Shown: positions 41,091-49,146 of the stretch, piece by piece | Layout: the number at the start of each line of letters is the position of its first letter | How positions within the stretch are numbered: the stretch's first letter is position 1 | NCBI GenBank assembly: GCA_035629075.1 | Contig: DASPIK010000064.1 | Location: 1 to 64,000, forward strand | Source of the DNA: JAEZPW01 sp035629075 | GTDB taxonomy: Bacteria > Acidobacteriota > Terriglobia > Terriglobales > Acidobacteriaceae | DNA: 64,000 nt | Reading direction: 5' to 3' | Made by a program: the position numbers and the translations under genes | The notes under the pieces: generated by a model | What the model saw: the letters and a program-made list of their open reading frames with translations, nothing else | Told to the model about the DNA's origin: nothing | The model's database searches: none

Positions 41091-41217
41091 TCAGTCGTTA
41101 GTCGTTGGTCCTTAGTCGTTGGCGAATCCAAATGCCAACGGCTAAGGACGAACACCGCTGGTTCTGGTCCCACGATAAAGGTTCACTAACGACCAACGAC
41201 AAACGACCAACGACTTG
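41091..41217. repeat. Intergenic inverted/direct repeat element (AGTCGTTAGTCGTTGGT type)
   Basis: An inner stem of 16 bp (41108-41123 with 41134-41149, one G-T pair) is nested in outer repeats: GTCGTTGGTC at 41101-41110 is complementary to two copies of GACCAACGAC at 41191-41200 and 41205-41214. The element fills the gap between the flotillin and PspA genes, so the two may be separately controlled or joined by a processed stem. Similar elements are a known intergenic feature in Acidobacteriota genomes, as far as I recall. Confidence 0.7.
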
Positions 41218-41251
41218 TCGCGAGCGTCAGCTCGCACTGTAAGGAGTTGAT

Positions 41252-41917
41252 ATGGCACTGTTGGAGAGAGTAAGTACTCTGATTCGCGCCAACCTGAATG
41301 ACTTGGTTGATCGGGCCGAAGATCCGGAGAAGATGATCAAGCAGGTCATTCTCGATATGCGCAACCAGTTAATGCAGGTCAAAACGCAGGTGGCGATCGC
41401 AATCGCGGACCAGCATTTGCTGGAGAAGAAACAGAAAGAAAACCACGAAGCTGAGGCCGAGTGGATGCGCAAAGCTGAACTGGCTGTGGACAAGAAGCAA
41501 GACGACTTGGCTCGGGCTGCTATCGAACGTGCCATGACGTACAAGCGTCTGGCCGAAAACTTCAGCCAACAAGTTACCGATCAGCGCGCGCAGGTGGAAG
41601 AACTTAAGACCGCACTGCACAAACTGGAGCAGAAACTGGCCGAGGCGAACGCCAAAGCTGACCTGCTGCTGGCCCGCCATCGCCGCGCCCGTGCATTCGA
41701 AAAGGCCGCCGATGCGCGCAACGGCTTCGTTGAAAGTGCTACCTCGGCGACGTTCGATCGCATGAACGGCAAGGTGGATCACGCGGAAGCGATCAGTCAG
41801 GCGAAAGCCGAACTGCTCGGCGATAGCGTAGAAGACAAACTTGCTGCGCTTGAGAAGGAAGATGCAATCGAAAAGATGCTGGCCGAGATCAAGCAGCGGA
41901 AAGCATTGCCAGCATGA
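41252..41917 (+). CDS. pspA: PspA/IM30 family membrane-repair protein
   Basis: The 221-residue protein is an almost continuous helical hairpin typical of PspA/Vipp1. It has an amphipathic N-terminal helix (LLERVSTLIRANLNDLVD), the conserved DPEKMIKQ, then the long coiled-coil region with repeated Glu, Lys and Ala, and NGFVESATSATFDRM before the last helix. Such proteins assemble into large rings or rods on stressed membranes. AAGGAG lies seven bases before ATG 41252. It closes the flotillin operon. Linkage of PspA with flotillins and NfeD proteins is known in other bacteria, so joint work in membrane stress is likely. Confidence 0.92.
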   Translation: MALLERVSTLIRANLNDLVDRAEDPEKMIKQVILDMRNQLMQVKTQVAIAIADQHLLEKKQKENHEAEAEWMRKAELAVDKKQDDLARAAIERAMTYKRLAENFSQQVTDQRAQVEELKTALHKLEQKLAEANAKADLLLARHRRARAFEKAADARNGFVESATSATFDRMNGKVDHAEAISQAKAELLGDSVEDKLAALEKEDAIEKMLAEIKQRKALPA

Positions 41918-41935
41918 TTCCATGTAGTCCGGTAA

Positions 41936-41963
41936 GCGTGACGCGTACGGAAACGCGTCACGC
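41936..41963. terminator. Stem-loop after pspA, possible terminator
   Basis: An 11-bp perfect stem (41936-41946 with 41953-41963, 6-nt loop) lies 19 bp past the pspA stop, between convergent genes. There is no T-run on the plus strand, so it may need Rho or act mainly as a 3' end protector. Confidence 0.5.
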
Positions 41964-41978
41964 AACCTGCTCGTGCAA

Positions 41979-42554
41979 CTATCTACGGCTCGCCGGCGGA
42001 ATGATGCTGTTTGAACGCAGGTAAACCACCATCTGTCCATAGTGGTCGAAGCAGTGTCCCACAGCGAGAGTCGCGAGGCCGAGTCGCGTAACCTTGTTTT
42101 CTCCCCACGGGCTCTTAATCGGCTCAACCAGATTCTGCTCGTTGATTGCCGCAATCGCTTTGTGCCCATACGCGAACGAATCGCGTAAATACTTCACAAT
42201 CTCAGCCTTGGTCTTGATGTTGGCGGGTCCGTTCTCGTTCTCGCCTTGCGTTGGCACGGGAGGTTTCTCGCCAAGCATGGCGGCGAAGATGTCGTAATTT
42301 GTTGCGGCCACATGTCGAACCTGTTCTGCGAACGTGCGTACGCCTTTGAACTCGCCGTTCGTCGGAGCGAAGCCATACTTCTCTTCGGGCATGGCTTCGG
42401 CGGCGTCTACAAACTCCTTTTCAACGTTGGACAAGCTCCTATCCAGCACTTGCGAGGCAGTGCGCTTCTCTGGAACTGCTGGTGTCTGCTGCGCGAAAGC
42501 GACAGCGCATGTTGCAAACAGCATTACCACTGCAATCGAGCGATTCAGCCTCAT
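41979..42554 (-). CDS. Secreted DinB-superfamily protein
   Basis: The 191-residue protein has a signal peptide (about 1-22, ending AVAFA). It then has the four-helix DinB fold with a metal triad: His81 in EQVRHVAATN, and His167 and His171 in VGHCFDHYGQ. DinB-like proteins act as thiol transferases or metal-dependent enzymes with bacillithiol, mycothiol or other substrates. Most are cytosolic, while exported forms are common in Acidobacteriota; the substrate is unknown. It is convergent with pspA and stands 98 bp from the permease gene on the same strand. Confidence 0.85.
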   Translation of the reverse strand: MRLNRSIAVVMLFATCAVAFAQQTPAVPEKRTASQVLDRSLSNVEKEFVDAAEAMPEEKYGFAPTNGEFKGVRTFAEQVRHVAATNYDIFAAMLGEKPPVPTQGENENGPANIKTKAEIVKYLRDSFAYGHKAIAAINEQNLVEPIKSPWGENKVTRLGLATLAVGHCFDHYGQMVVYLRSNSIIPPASRR

Positions 42555-42652
42555 CTCATCTCCCCTCTACCGACATGCACCTGGAATAACCGCCATACCG
42601 AAATGTTGTGAGATGCAGAAATAATGCGAACTCCCGATGAAAGGGAGCTTCG

Positions 42653-44152
42653 CTATTTTTGCAATACGGCGTCTTCTGATCGACTGAACGGCCATTCGCC
42701 GCTGCGCCAAGCGCGCACAAGATAAATCGCCAACCCGACAATCAGGATGACGGCCGCATATCGCACCTCTTTCAGGAAGTTCTTACGCGAAATCAACACG
42801 AACAGAAAACCAGCCGAGGCGGCCAGAGCGGGAAGTGGATACAGCCACATCCGGAACGGTCTTGGCATGTCAGGCCGACGAATTCTGAGAATGATGACGC
42901 CGAACGTCTGCAGCAGGAACTGAAGCAAGATGCGGATCACCACGAGCGCGGCGATGACGTCAGCAAGTCGCAGGAAACAGAATGCGGCTGCAACCAGTCC
43001 AAGCGCCAGCAACGAAACGTAGGGGAAGCGATGCTTCGGATGAACACGTGAAAATGCATGAAAGTAGTTACCGTCCAGGGCGGCGGCATAAGGTACACGC
43101 GAGTAACCAAGCAGCAATGAGAATACGGAGGCAAACGCGGTCCACATGATCAGTACGGTCACGACGAGCGCTGCCCAATTTCCATATATACGCTGCATGA
43201 AAGTCGAAACGATGTAGAAGCGGGTGTCCGAGCGCGCAGCCTCCACCATTTCCTGCCACGGAATTACGCCGAGGATGCTGATGTTCATGACGATGTAAAT
43301 CGTCGAGACCAGCACGATGGAGATCAGCAGGGCGCGTGGGATGTTCTTTGCGGGCTCCTTGATCTCGCCGCCAAGAAAACAAACGTTGTAATAGCCCCAG
43401 TAGTCATAGGCTGCGACCAGCATCGCCGCGCCCAGGCCAGTGAAGAAGTTGTGATCCAGGTGGAATGCATTTGGAGGAAAGCTGAACGCCCGTGCGGCAT
43501 CGAAATGCGTGAGCCCAGCAAAGATCACCCACGTGATGGTTCCGAGCACGCCCACCCCGAGCAGCTTGGACAATCGTGCGATCGCTGTTATGCGGCGGTA
43601 GAGCAGCGTTACTGCGAGCAGGCATACACCAATCGCCACGAGTGTAGCCGGCATGAGAAGTACTCGAACTTCAAGCGATCCGATCAGGGGAACCGGAACG
43701 TTCAGATCGTGGGCGAACCAGGTGTTCTCAAGTTGCGGCCATATGTAAGCCGCATATTGCGAGAGGCCGATGCAGCCTGAGGCGATGGAAAGCGGCGCGC
43801 TGAACGAGATCTGCCAGATGAACAAAAACGACACCATGCGGCCAAGCTTTCGGTGTCCATAAATTTCACCGAGGTAGCCGTAGGACCCGCCCGAGTGTGG
43901 CATCGCCGCGCCCAGTTCGGCCCAAACCAGGCCGTCACAGATGGCGAAGATTGCGCCGAAGATCCAGCCCAACATCGCCTGTGGGCCGCCGATAGCGCTG
44001 ACAATCAGCGGAATCGTGATGAATGGCCCCACGCCGATCATGTCGATCATGTTCAGCGCGGTCGCGCCAACCAAGTTCACACCGCGAATGAGGTGCGGCT
44101 GATGCTCGGTTGTGGATGACTGCTTCGCTGCAATCGTCGGGTCAGGGTGCAT
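42653..44152 (-). CDS. APC-family amino acid permease
   Basis: The 499-residue protein has about twelve membrane helices. The helix 1 motif GVNLVGATALNMIDMIGVGPF and the region SGGSYGYLGEIYG of helix 2-3 are the APC superfamily's substrate/ion site regions, and the late helix NILPLLFG-like segment is replaced by RIRRPDMPRPFRMW, usual in amino-acid/proton symporters of the APA type. It probably imports or exchanges amino acids across the inner membrane; which one cannot be said. The gene stands between an exported DinB-like protein and the PIG-L gene on the same strand, with no clear functional connection. Confidence 0.88.
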   Translation of the reverse strand: MHPDPTIAAKQSSTTEHQPHLIRGVNLVGATALNMIDMIGVGPFITIPLIVSAIGGPQAMLGWIFGAIFAICDGLVWAELGAAMPHSGGSYGYLGEIYGHRKLGRMVSFLFIWQISFSAPLSIASGCIGLSQYAAYIWPQLENTWFAHDLNVPVPLIGSLEVRVLLMPATLVAIGVCLLAVTLLYRRITAIARLSKLLGVGVLGTITWVIFAGLTHFDAARAFSFPPNAFHLDHNFFTGLGAAMLVAAYDYWGYYNVCFLGGEIKEPAKNIPRALLISIVLVSTIYIVMNISILGVIPWQEMVEAARSDTRFYIVSTFMQRIYGNWAALVVTVLIMWTAFASVFSLLLGYSRVPYAAALDGNYFHAFSRVHPKHRFPYVSLLALGLVAAAFCFLRLADVIAALVVIRILLQFLLQTFGVIILRIRRPDMPRPFRMWLYPLPALAASAGFLFVLISRKNFLKEVRYAAVILIVGLAIYLVRAWRSGEWPFSRSEDAVLQK

Positions 44153-44216
44153 AAGTTGGTCGGGACGCCAAATTTAGAAAAACAGAAATCTCCATCTGAG
44201 CGCAGCGAAGAATCAC

Positions 44217-46892
44217 TCACCTAAGTTGTTCGTGCCCAGCGCTCACCAGGTTCACGAACAACCTCACCGCTCCGGGAACCCCAAATGGAAGCTGCCGGAA
44301 GAAAGCGTACCCCGTGTAGATGTATGTCCCTTTGCCATACTTGGCACTTAGCAGGCCGCCTTTCATCGGAGCTTCACCAGGATCGTTCGATGTCAATAAT
44401 GCCTCAAACTTGTCATCCCACTGGCCCATGAAATACAGACCGCGCTCTTGTACCCACCCTTCGAAGTCGCTCTTCGTGATCTGGTTAGGCCAGCGAAAGA
44501 CACTGTCTGTAGGTGCGAGAATGTCGACAGGGGCCTCTTCTACGCTGACCCGATCGCGGCTGAGCGTGGCTGGGTACGGAGTAAAGCTGCCGGCATTGAA
44601 CTCCTCATAATCTGCGTTGTACTGCACAACTAGTGTGCCGCCATTCGAAACGTAATCAAGAAGACGTTTGTTGTTGGCGCGTAAGTCGTCTCGAGTGTCG
44701 TACGCGCGGATACCCAGGACAATCGTTCCGTATTTTCCCAGATTCCCGGTGGATAGTTCCTCGGGACTTATGAGGGTCACGTCCATTCCAATCTGTCGCA
44801 AAACGGAAGGGATCTCGTCTCCTGCGCCCATTACGTATCCAACTCTCAAGCCTTTGGGTACGCTCACATTGACCGCATTGATTCGTTCCTTAGCGGCCTG
44901 ATAGTACAGGGTCGACCCAATGTCAGGACGGGTGATCAGGGTGTAGCCCTCCCGGTAGTTATTGCCCGAGTGCGTAACATGAGCCCCTAGGTGGTACGTG
45001 CCTTCCGGCAAGTTGGGTGGAGGCGTGACCCGGGCTTCAACCGATTGTTCCTGACCAGGGGCAGGGAATCGCAGGGTGGAGTGTGTGGTTGAGACCTGCC
45101 AGCCGGGACCTGGGCTTTCCACCGCAAACGTGGCGTCAGAAGATGTTCGCAAGTTCGTGCGCGCGGAGGTACGGATGGGGAATGCGACAGTCGTTGTCGT
45201 CTGCACGATCTGTGTCACCGGACTCACGGCAACAGAGAAATGCGGGCCGACTGCTAACGGGCGTTTGGAAACGATATTCCGGCCTTCAATGAATCGCACC
45301 TCAACCGGAGCGTCAATCGTCGCCGCGCGGCCGTTCACATCGTAAGTCGCAACTGCTCGTGCAACGGTCGGCGGCAGTGGCAGCACGGCGCAGGTATCGT
45401 TCTCAACCTTGTACACAGCTTCCAGTTCTGACGCACGATGAAAACACTGCCGTGTATAAGGTGCATCCGGAGGAACCGTCACGCGGAAACGAACCTCAGT
45501 CTTGCCGGCGTTTCCTGCCATGGGCGAGATCCTCTCGGCTTGCCAGCCTCGAGGTACATCCAACTGCATGCGACTAACCTTTGTACCGGCAGGCTTTTGC
45601 AGCGCGACAGTGACGGCGAATGTTCCGCCGCGAACAGCCATGAAGCCTTCCCGCACGGTCGGAGGCGCATCCACTATGGCTTCCATTCTGACCCCGAGTG
45701 CCAGATTCACAGCTTGTCGAAACTGTTGGACCTTCGTCTCCAGCATCGGTTTAAGCTCTGCATAGGCCGCGGGCGAAAGTTCGCGATCTGAGCGCAACAC
45801 CCGTTGCAGCAGGGCGTTTGCTCTGCCGTATCCGTCAAGAAGAGGAGCAACGGCCTCGGACTGACTTCGGGCCGTGCTTGCTGCATCCACGTAACTCTGT
45901 ATGCGTTCAAGTTCGCTGCGCAGGAGCGGAAGTTTATTAGGCTCGTCCTCGAGTCGCGAAGCGACACCCGTAAGGCTTGTATCAATGCCGTCAAAGAAAT
46001 CCTTTTCGTGGGTACCTGGGGGCAGCGCAGGCAGGACGGAGTCGACCAACTTGTAGTAGCTCGTGTGAGGACCGGGGCGAACACTCCACGATGCTGCGCC
46101 CTGCGAAAGCTGGTGCTTCAGGCCCTGCATGGCAAACTGGACGTAGGACATGCCCAAATCGGGATTCGTTGCGCCCGTGTCTAGCGCAACCGTGTAATCT
46201 TCAGGGGCGGGCGCTTGCGTGGAACTCGACCTGCGCACGTTCACGTATAGCTTCTTCGCCTGCCACGGAGCCAGACCCTCTTTGATCTGCTCCGGAAAAC
46301 GGTCGGGATCGGCCGCGGCGCGGAATGCTTCGCGCGTGAGAATTCCGGACGCCTGATGCTGGCCGTGGCCGTCTGTTTCATCGCCGCGAAACCGCGACAC
46401 GATCACTTCGGGCCGGAAGGTACGGATCACGCGAACCATGTCGCGCAGGGCAGTGTCGTGTCCCTGCCATTTTTCGAAGGTCTCGGCGGCACTCTTCGTA
46501 AAGCCGAAATCCGCAACCCGCGTGAACCGCTGTTGCACGCCGTAGTATCGATCAGCCGCCAGCAACTCGAGCGTGCGCACGATCCCGAGCACATCGAAAA
46601 GGTTGCTGCCTATCTTGTTCTGGCCGCCTTCGCCGCGGTTAAGCGTGAGCAACATCGTGTCCACACCTTTACCGCGCGATTGCAGGACCAACATGGCCCC
46701 ATCCTCATCGTCCGGGTGAGCGACTGTGTGCATCAGCCGCGCCGTCGTTCGCAGCCGTCCTAAGCTCTGCCTCAGGCCCGCAGAGCCGGTGTCCTGCGGC
46801 AGCGGAGCGGCAGGCATCACTGGTGTGTCACTGGCGAGGGAGACGGTGGCGAGCAGGACAACGGCCGTAAGAACCCGAACGATCTTGCTCAT
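44217..46892 (-). CDS. Large secreted PIG-L family deacetylase
   Basis: PIG-L/LmbE enzymes remove N-acetyl groups from sugars with zinc. The start is taken as ATG 46892, giving 891 residues; ATG 46931 would add 13. A hydrophobic signal (residues 4-20) is followed by the zinc motif VAHPDDED (His59, Asp61, Asp62, Glu63) and GDETDGHGQHQ (His176, His179). The catalytic domain ends near residue 310. About 580 further residues follow: a helical segment, Ig-like or NPCBM-associated beta domains (400-640) and a ThuA/glutamine-amidotransferase-like domain at the end (about 660-890; GTIVLGIRAYDTRDD). This is a typical large exported acidobacterial form, probably acting on extracellular amino sugars. 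The next gene, diverging, encodes a CBM9-like protein. Confidence 0.85.
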   Translation of the reverse strand: MSKIVRVLTAVVLLATVSLASDTPVMPAAPLPQDTGSAGLRQSLGRLRTTARLMHTVAHPDDEDGAMLVLQSRGKGVDTMLLTLNRGEGGQNKIGSNLFDVLGIVRTLELLAADRYYGVQQRFTRVADFGFTKSAAETFEKWQGHDTALRDMVRVIRTFRPEVIVSRFRGDETDGHGQHQASGILTREAFRAAADPDRFPEQIKEGLAPWQAKKLYVNVRRSSSTQAPAPEDYTVALDTGATNPDLGMSYVQFAMQGLKHQLSQGAASWSVRPGPHTSYYKLVDSVLPALPPGTHEKDFFDGIDTSLTGVASRLEDEPNKLPLLRSELERIQSYVDAASTARSQSEAVAPLLDGYGRANALLQRVLRSDRELSPAAYAELKPMLETKVQQFRQAVNLALGVRMEAIVDAPPTVREGFMAVRGGTFAVTVALQKPAGTKVSRMQLDVPRGWQAERISPMAGNAGKTEVRFRVTVPPDAPYTRQCFHRASELEAVYKVENDTCAVLPLPPTVARAVATYDVNGRAATIDAPVEVRFIEGRNIVSKRPLAVGPHFSVAVSPVTQIVQTTTTVAFPIRTSARTNLRTSSDATFAVESPGPGWQVSTTHSTLRFPAPGQEQSVEARVTPPPNLPEGTYHLGAHVTHSGNNYREGYTLITRPDIGSTLYYQAAKERINAVNVSVPKGLRVGYVMGAGDEIPSVLRQIGMDVTLISPEELSTGNLGKYGTIVLGIRAYDTRDDLRANNKRLLDYVSNGGTLVVQYNADYEEFNAGSFTPYPATLSRDRVSVEEAPVDILAPTDSVFRWPNQITKSDFEGWVQERGLYFMGQWDDKFEALLTSNDPGEAPMKGGLLSAKYGKGTYIYTGYAFFRQLPFGVPGAVRLFVNLVSAGHEQLR

Positions 46893-47060
46893 TCCAGCAC
46901 TGCGCGAAGATAATGTCGTTTTCAATTTCATCGTGCGAACAGGCGTTTCAATTGCCTCATCAAGATAGCACTGCACTCGGTGCGTTTCGATGGACACTGT
47001 CGGACGCCCCAGTTCGAAGTTCAACAGAACCTCATAAGCCATTCGGGTGAAACCTAAAAG

Positions 47061-47840
47061 ATGAGCGGAAATGTTTGGCGGATTCTGCTGTTTTGCTGCT
47101 GTGCGCTGGCCATGCCCATTGCGATGGCCGCCGCATGCGTTTCACACGAGACTACGCCCTGCTACGATGACCAAAGGACTCATGCAAGCATGAACGATCG
47201 GAAATGCCAAGTGGAAGGGGAGATTGCAGCAAAGCGTCTCCTGCGCAATGTCGGACCGGAGGATTTTCCAACTGCATCCGAATGGGAGCAGGCAGTGCCA
47301 GTGGCTTTCTGTGCGGACTGGCAGGGCGGGAACGCCGACGAGCAACGGCGGACGGAAGTGCGTATGTTGTGGACGCCGGACACGCTGTTCATCCGTTTTG
47401 TGAACCGTTACCGCGAACTACTGACCTTCAGCGATTCCGAACCCGGCGGATACCGATTTGGATTGTGGGAACGCGATGTCGCGGAGGCCTTCATACAGCC
47501 CGATCGTTTCGGAACTCGCAACTATAAAGAGTTCGAGATATCTCCCAACGCGATGTGGATCGATCTCGACATCATCCCAGGGGGCCATAACCGGCTTCAC
47601 AGTGGACTGCGAAGGATGGCCGAAGTTGATACAGCGTCGAAGGTCTGGACCGCGCAGATGGCGATCCCGATTCGAAGTATCACGGAGAAGTTCGATCCGG
47701 CGAAGAGCTGGCGAGTGAACTTCTTCCGCTGCGAAGGCACAGATCCGCAGCGCTGGTACTCGGCGTGGCGGCCCACTAAAACTCCACGGCCGAACTTTCA
47801 TGTGCCTGAAGCGTTCGGAACGATGACATTCGACGAGTAG
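47061..47840 (+). CDS. Secreted CBM9-like carbohydrate-binding protein
   Basis: The 259-residue protein begins with a signal peptide (about 1-23; LLFCCCALAMPIAMAAA). The body matches a carbohydrate-binding-module family 9-like beta-sandwich: EVRMLWTPDTLFIRF, the acidic segment WERDVAEAFIQPD, YKEFEISPNAMWID and the C-terminal WRVNFFRCEG. Stand-alone proteins of this kind are common in Acidobacteriota and Bacteroidota near glycan enzymes. It diverges from the PIG-L gene (168 bp apart), which would suit a shared role in extracellular amino-glycan use, although that is inference. A terminator follows at 47852-47886. Confidence 0.82.
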   Translation: MSGNVWRILLFCCCALAMPIAMAAACVSHETTPCYDDQRTHASMNDRKCQVEGEIAAKRLLRNVGPEDFPTASEWEQAVPVAFCADWQGGNADEQRRTEVRMLWTPDTLFIRFVNRYRELLTFSDSEPGGYRFGLWERDVAEAFIQPDRFGTRNYKEFEISPNAMWIDLDIIPGGHNRLHSGLRRMAEVDTASKVWTAQMAIPIRSITEKFDPAKSWRVNFFRCEGTDPQRWYSAWRPTKTPRPNFHVPEAFGTMTFDE

Positions 47841-47851
47841 AAACGGCGCGA

Positions 47852-47886
47852 GTACCGGGCAGAGTAATTTTCTCTGCCCGTACTTT
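47852..47886. terminator. Terminator between CBM9-like and SDR genes
   Basis: A 9-bp stem (47856-47864 with 47872-47880), extended by three outer pairs across a one-base bulge, has a 7-nt T-rich loop and is followed by TTT on the plus strand. It lies between two convergent genes. Confidence 0.7.
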
Positions 47887-47908
47887 CTCCGCACTTTTCT
47901 AACGTGTG

Positions 47909-48925
47909 TTATGCCGCCTGCTCCTGCGGCTGCCTACCCATGCTGCGCCGACGCTGTCTTAGCAGAAGTCCTGCCGCAACCGGCGCGGCCAACGCGATTG
48001 CAGTCCCCAAGCCTCGGTGCAGCCACTCGCCGGAATGTTTGAACCCGCCGCTGATGTCACCATTGCGAGAGTTCGGCTTGAAAAGAGAGCCACTGTCCTC
48101 GCGTGCCTTCTCTCTCTGCTCCATCTGTATGCTGTGGTACCGGCGCGCCACCAGGCGATCCGTCGCGGTAGGGGCGACTTTATGTTGCATCGCGAGAGCC
48201 TTTCCTATGCTGCCGACGATTGCCTCTTCCCGTGGATTGTGCGCCAGATCCACGATGGTTTCGGCAACGCGCTCCGCCGAATAAATCGGTGGAATCGGCT
48301 GCACCGGGTGACCGGTATGGTTAGCAGCATGGTGGAAGAACGGAGTGTCAATCGACGCCGGCATCACGGTACACACTCGAATGTCGTGCTCACGATTTGC
48401 ATGGAGTTCCTGGCGCAACGTTTTGTCCAGGCCACGAATGGCAAACTTCGACGCCACGTAGGAGGCTTCGTAAGGCACGGGTTGAGTGGCTACGACGGAA
48501 GAGACATTGATTAGAAGTCCCTCGTGCTGTTTTCGGAATTGCCGCAGGGCGGCACTGGATCCGTACATGGTTCCGAGCAGGTTAGTTTCAATCACCTTGC
48601 GATGCTCAGTGAGAGGTATCTCTTCGAAGCGGCCGTAGGTGGCGACACCGGCATCGTTCACCCACACGTCGATACGACCGAACTCTCGAACAGCGCTTTG
48701 CGCGATTTTTTCTACTGACTTTTCATTTGAAACGTCAGTCTCGACGGCAATGGCTTCAGCCCCCAATTCTTCGCACTCGGCCGCGAGGTCCTTGAGCAGG
48801 GCCTTGCGCCGCGCACCGAGAACCAGCTTGGCGCCCTCGCGCGCGAACTCAAGCGCAGTGGCCCTCCCAATTCCACTGGAAGCTCCGGTTATTACAACTA
48901 CGGCATCTCGCAGGTCCTTGGACAT
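47909..48925 (-). CDS. Short-chain dehydrogenase/reductase
   Basis: The 338-residue protein has the classical SDR fold in its first 250 residues: TGASSGIGRA (about 14-23) for NAD(P), NDAG instead of the usual NNAG (about 88-91), Ser in NVSSV, and YxxxK as YVASK (about 157-161). The C-terminal 90 residues are extra: a charged region, then a hydrophobic segment (IALAAPVAAGLLL) with a basic end (RQRRRSMGRQ), probably a membrane anchor. This extended form (DltE-like/SDR with C-terminal helix) is common in Acidobacteriota. The start is well supported by AAAGGAG ahead of ATG 48925. The substrate is unknown. Confidence 0.88.
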   Translation of the reverse strand: MSKDLRDAVVVITGASSGIGRATALEFAREGAKLVLGARRKALLKDLAAECEELGAEAIAVETDVSNEKSVEKIAQSAVREFGRIDVWVNDAGVATYGRFEEIPLTEHRKVIETNLLGTMYGSSAALRQFRKQHEGLLINVSSVVATQPVPYEASYVASKFAIRGLDKTLRQELHANREHDIRVCTVMPASIDTPFFHHAANHTGHPVQPIPPIYSAERVAETIVDLAHNPREEAIVGSIGKALAMQHKVAPTATDRLVARRYHSIQMEQREKAREDSGSLFKPNSRNGDISGGFKHSGEWLHRGLGTAIALAAPVAAGLLLRQRRRSMGRQPQEQAA

Positions 48926-49146
48926 GGAAAACTCCTTTAGCGACTTTGGACAGGAAAGTTTTGGTAAGGGAATTGCGCCCAGACGTGAATCAAGATGAAG
49001 GGAGTGAAATCGAAGATGCCACCCTTTGCACCAAACTCAACGACAATGGCTAACTGCTCCAAACAAAACAGGTAAGCGCCATGTCTTTTCGGCAACAGCA
49101 AAGAAGTGTCAGACATCTCATTCGAAACTTGATCTGAGGTTTCGCA

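Noticed and set aside
41091..41217. CRISPR array
   Set aside because: The repeats are about 10 bp, inverted as well as direct, and lack regular spacers; no cas genes are nearby.
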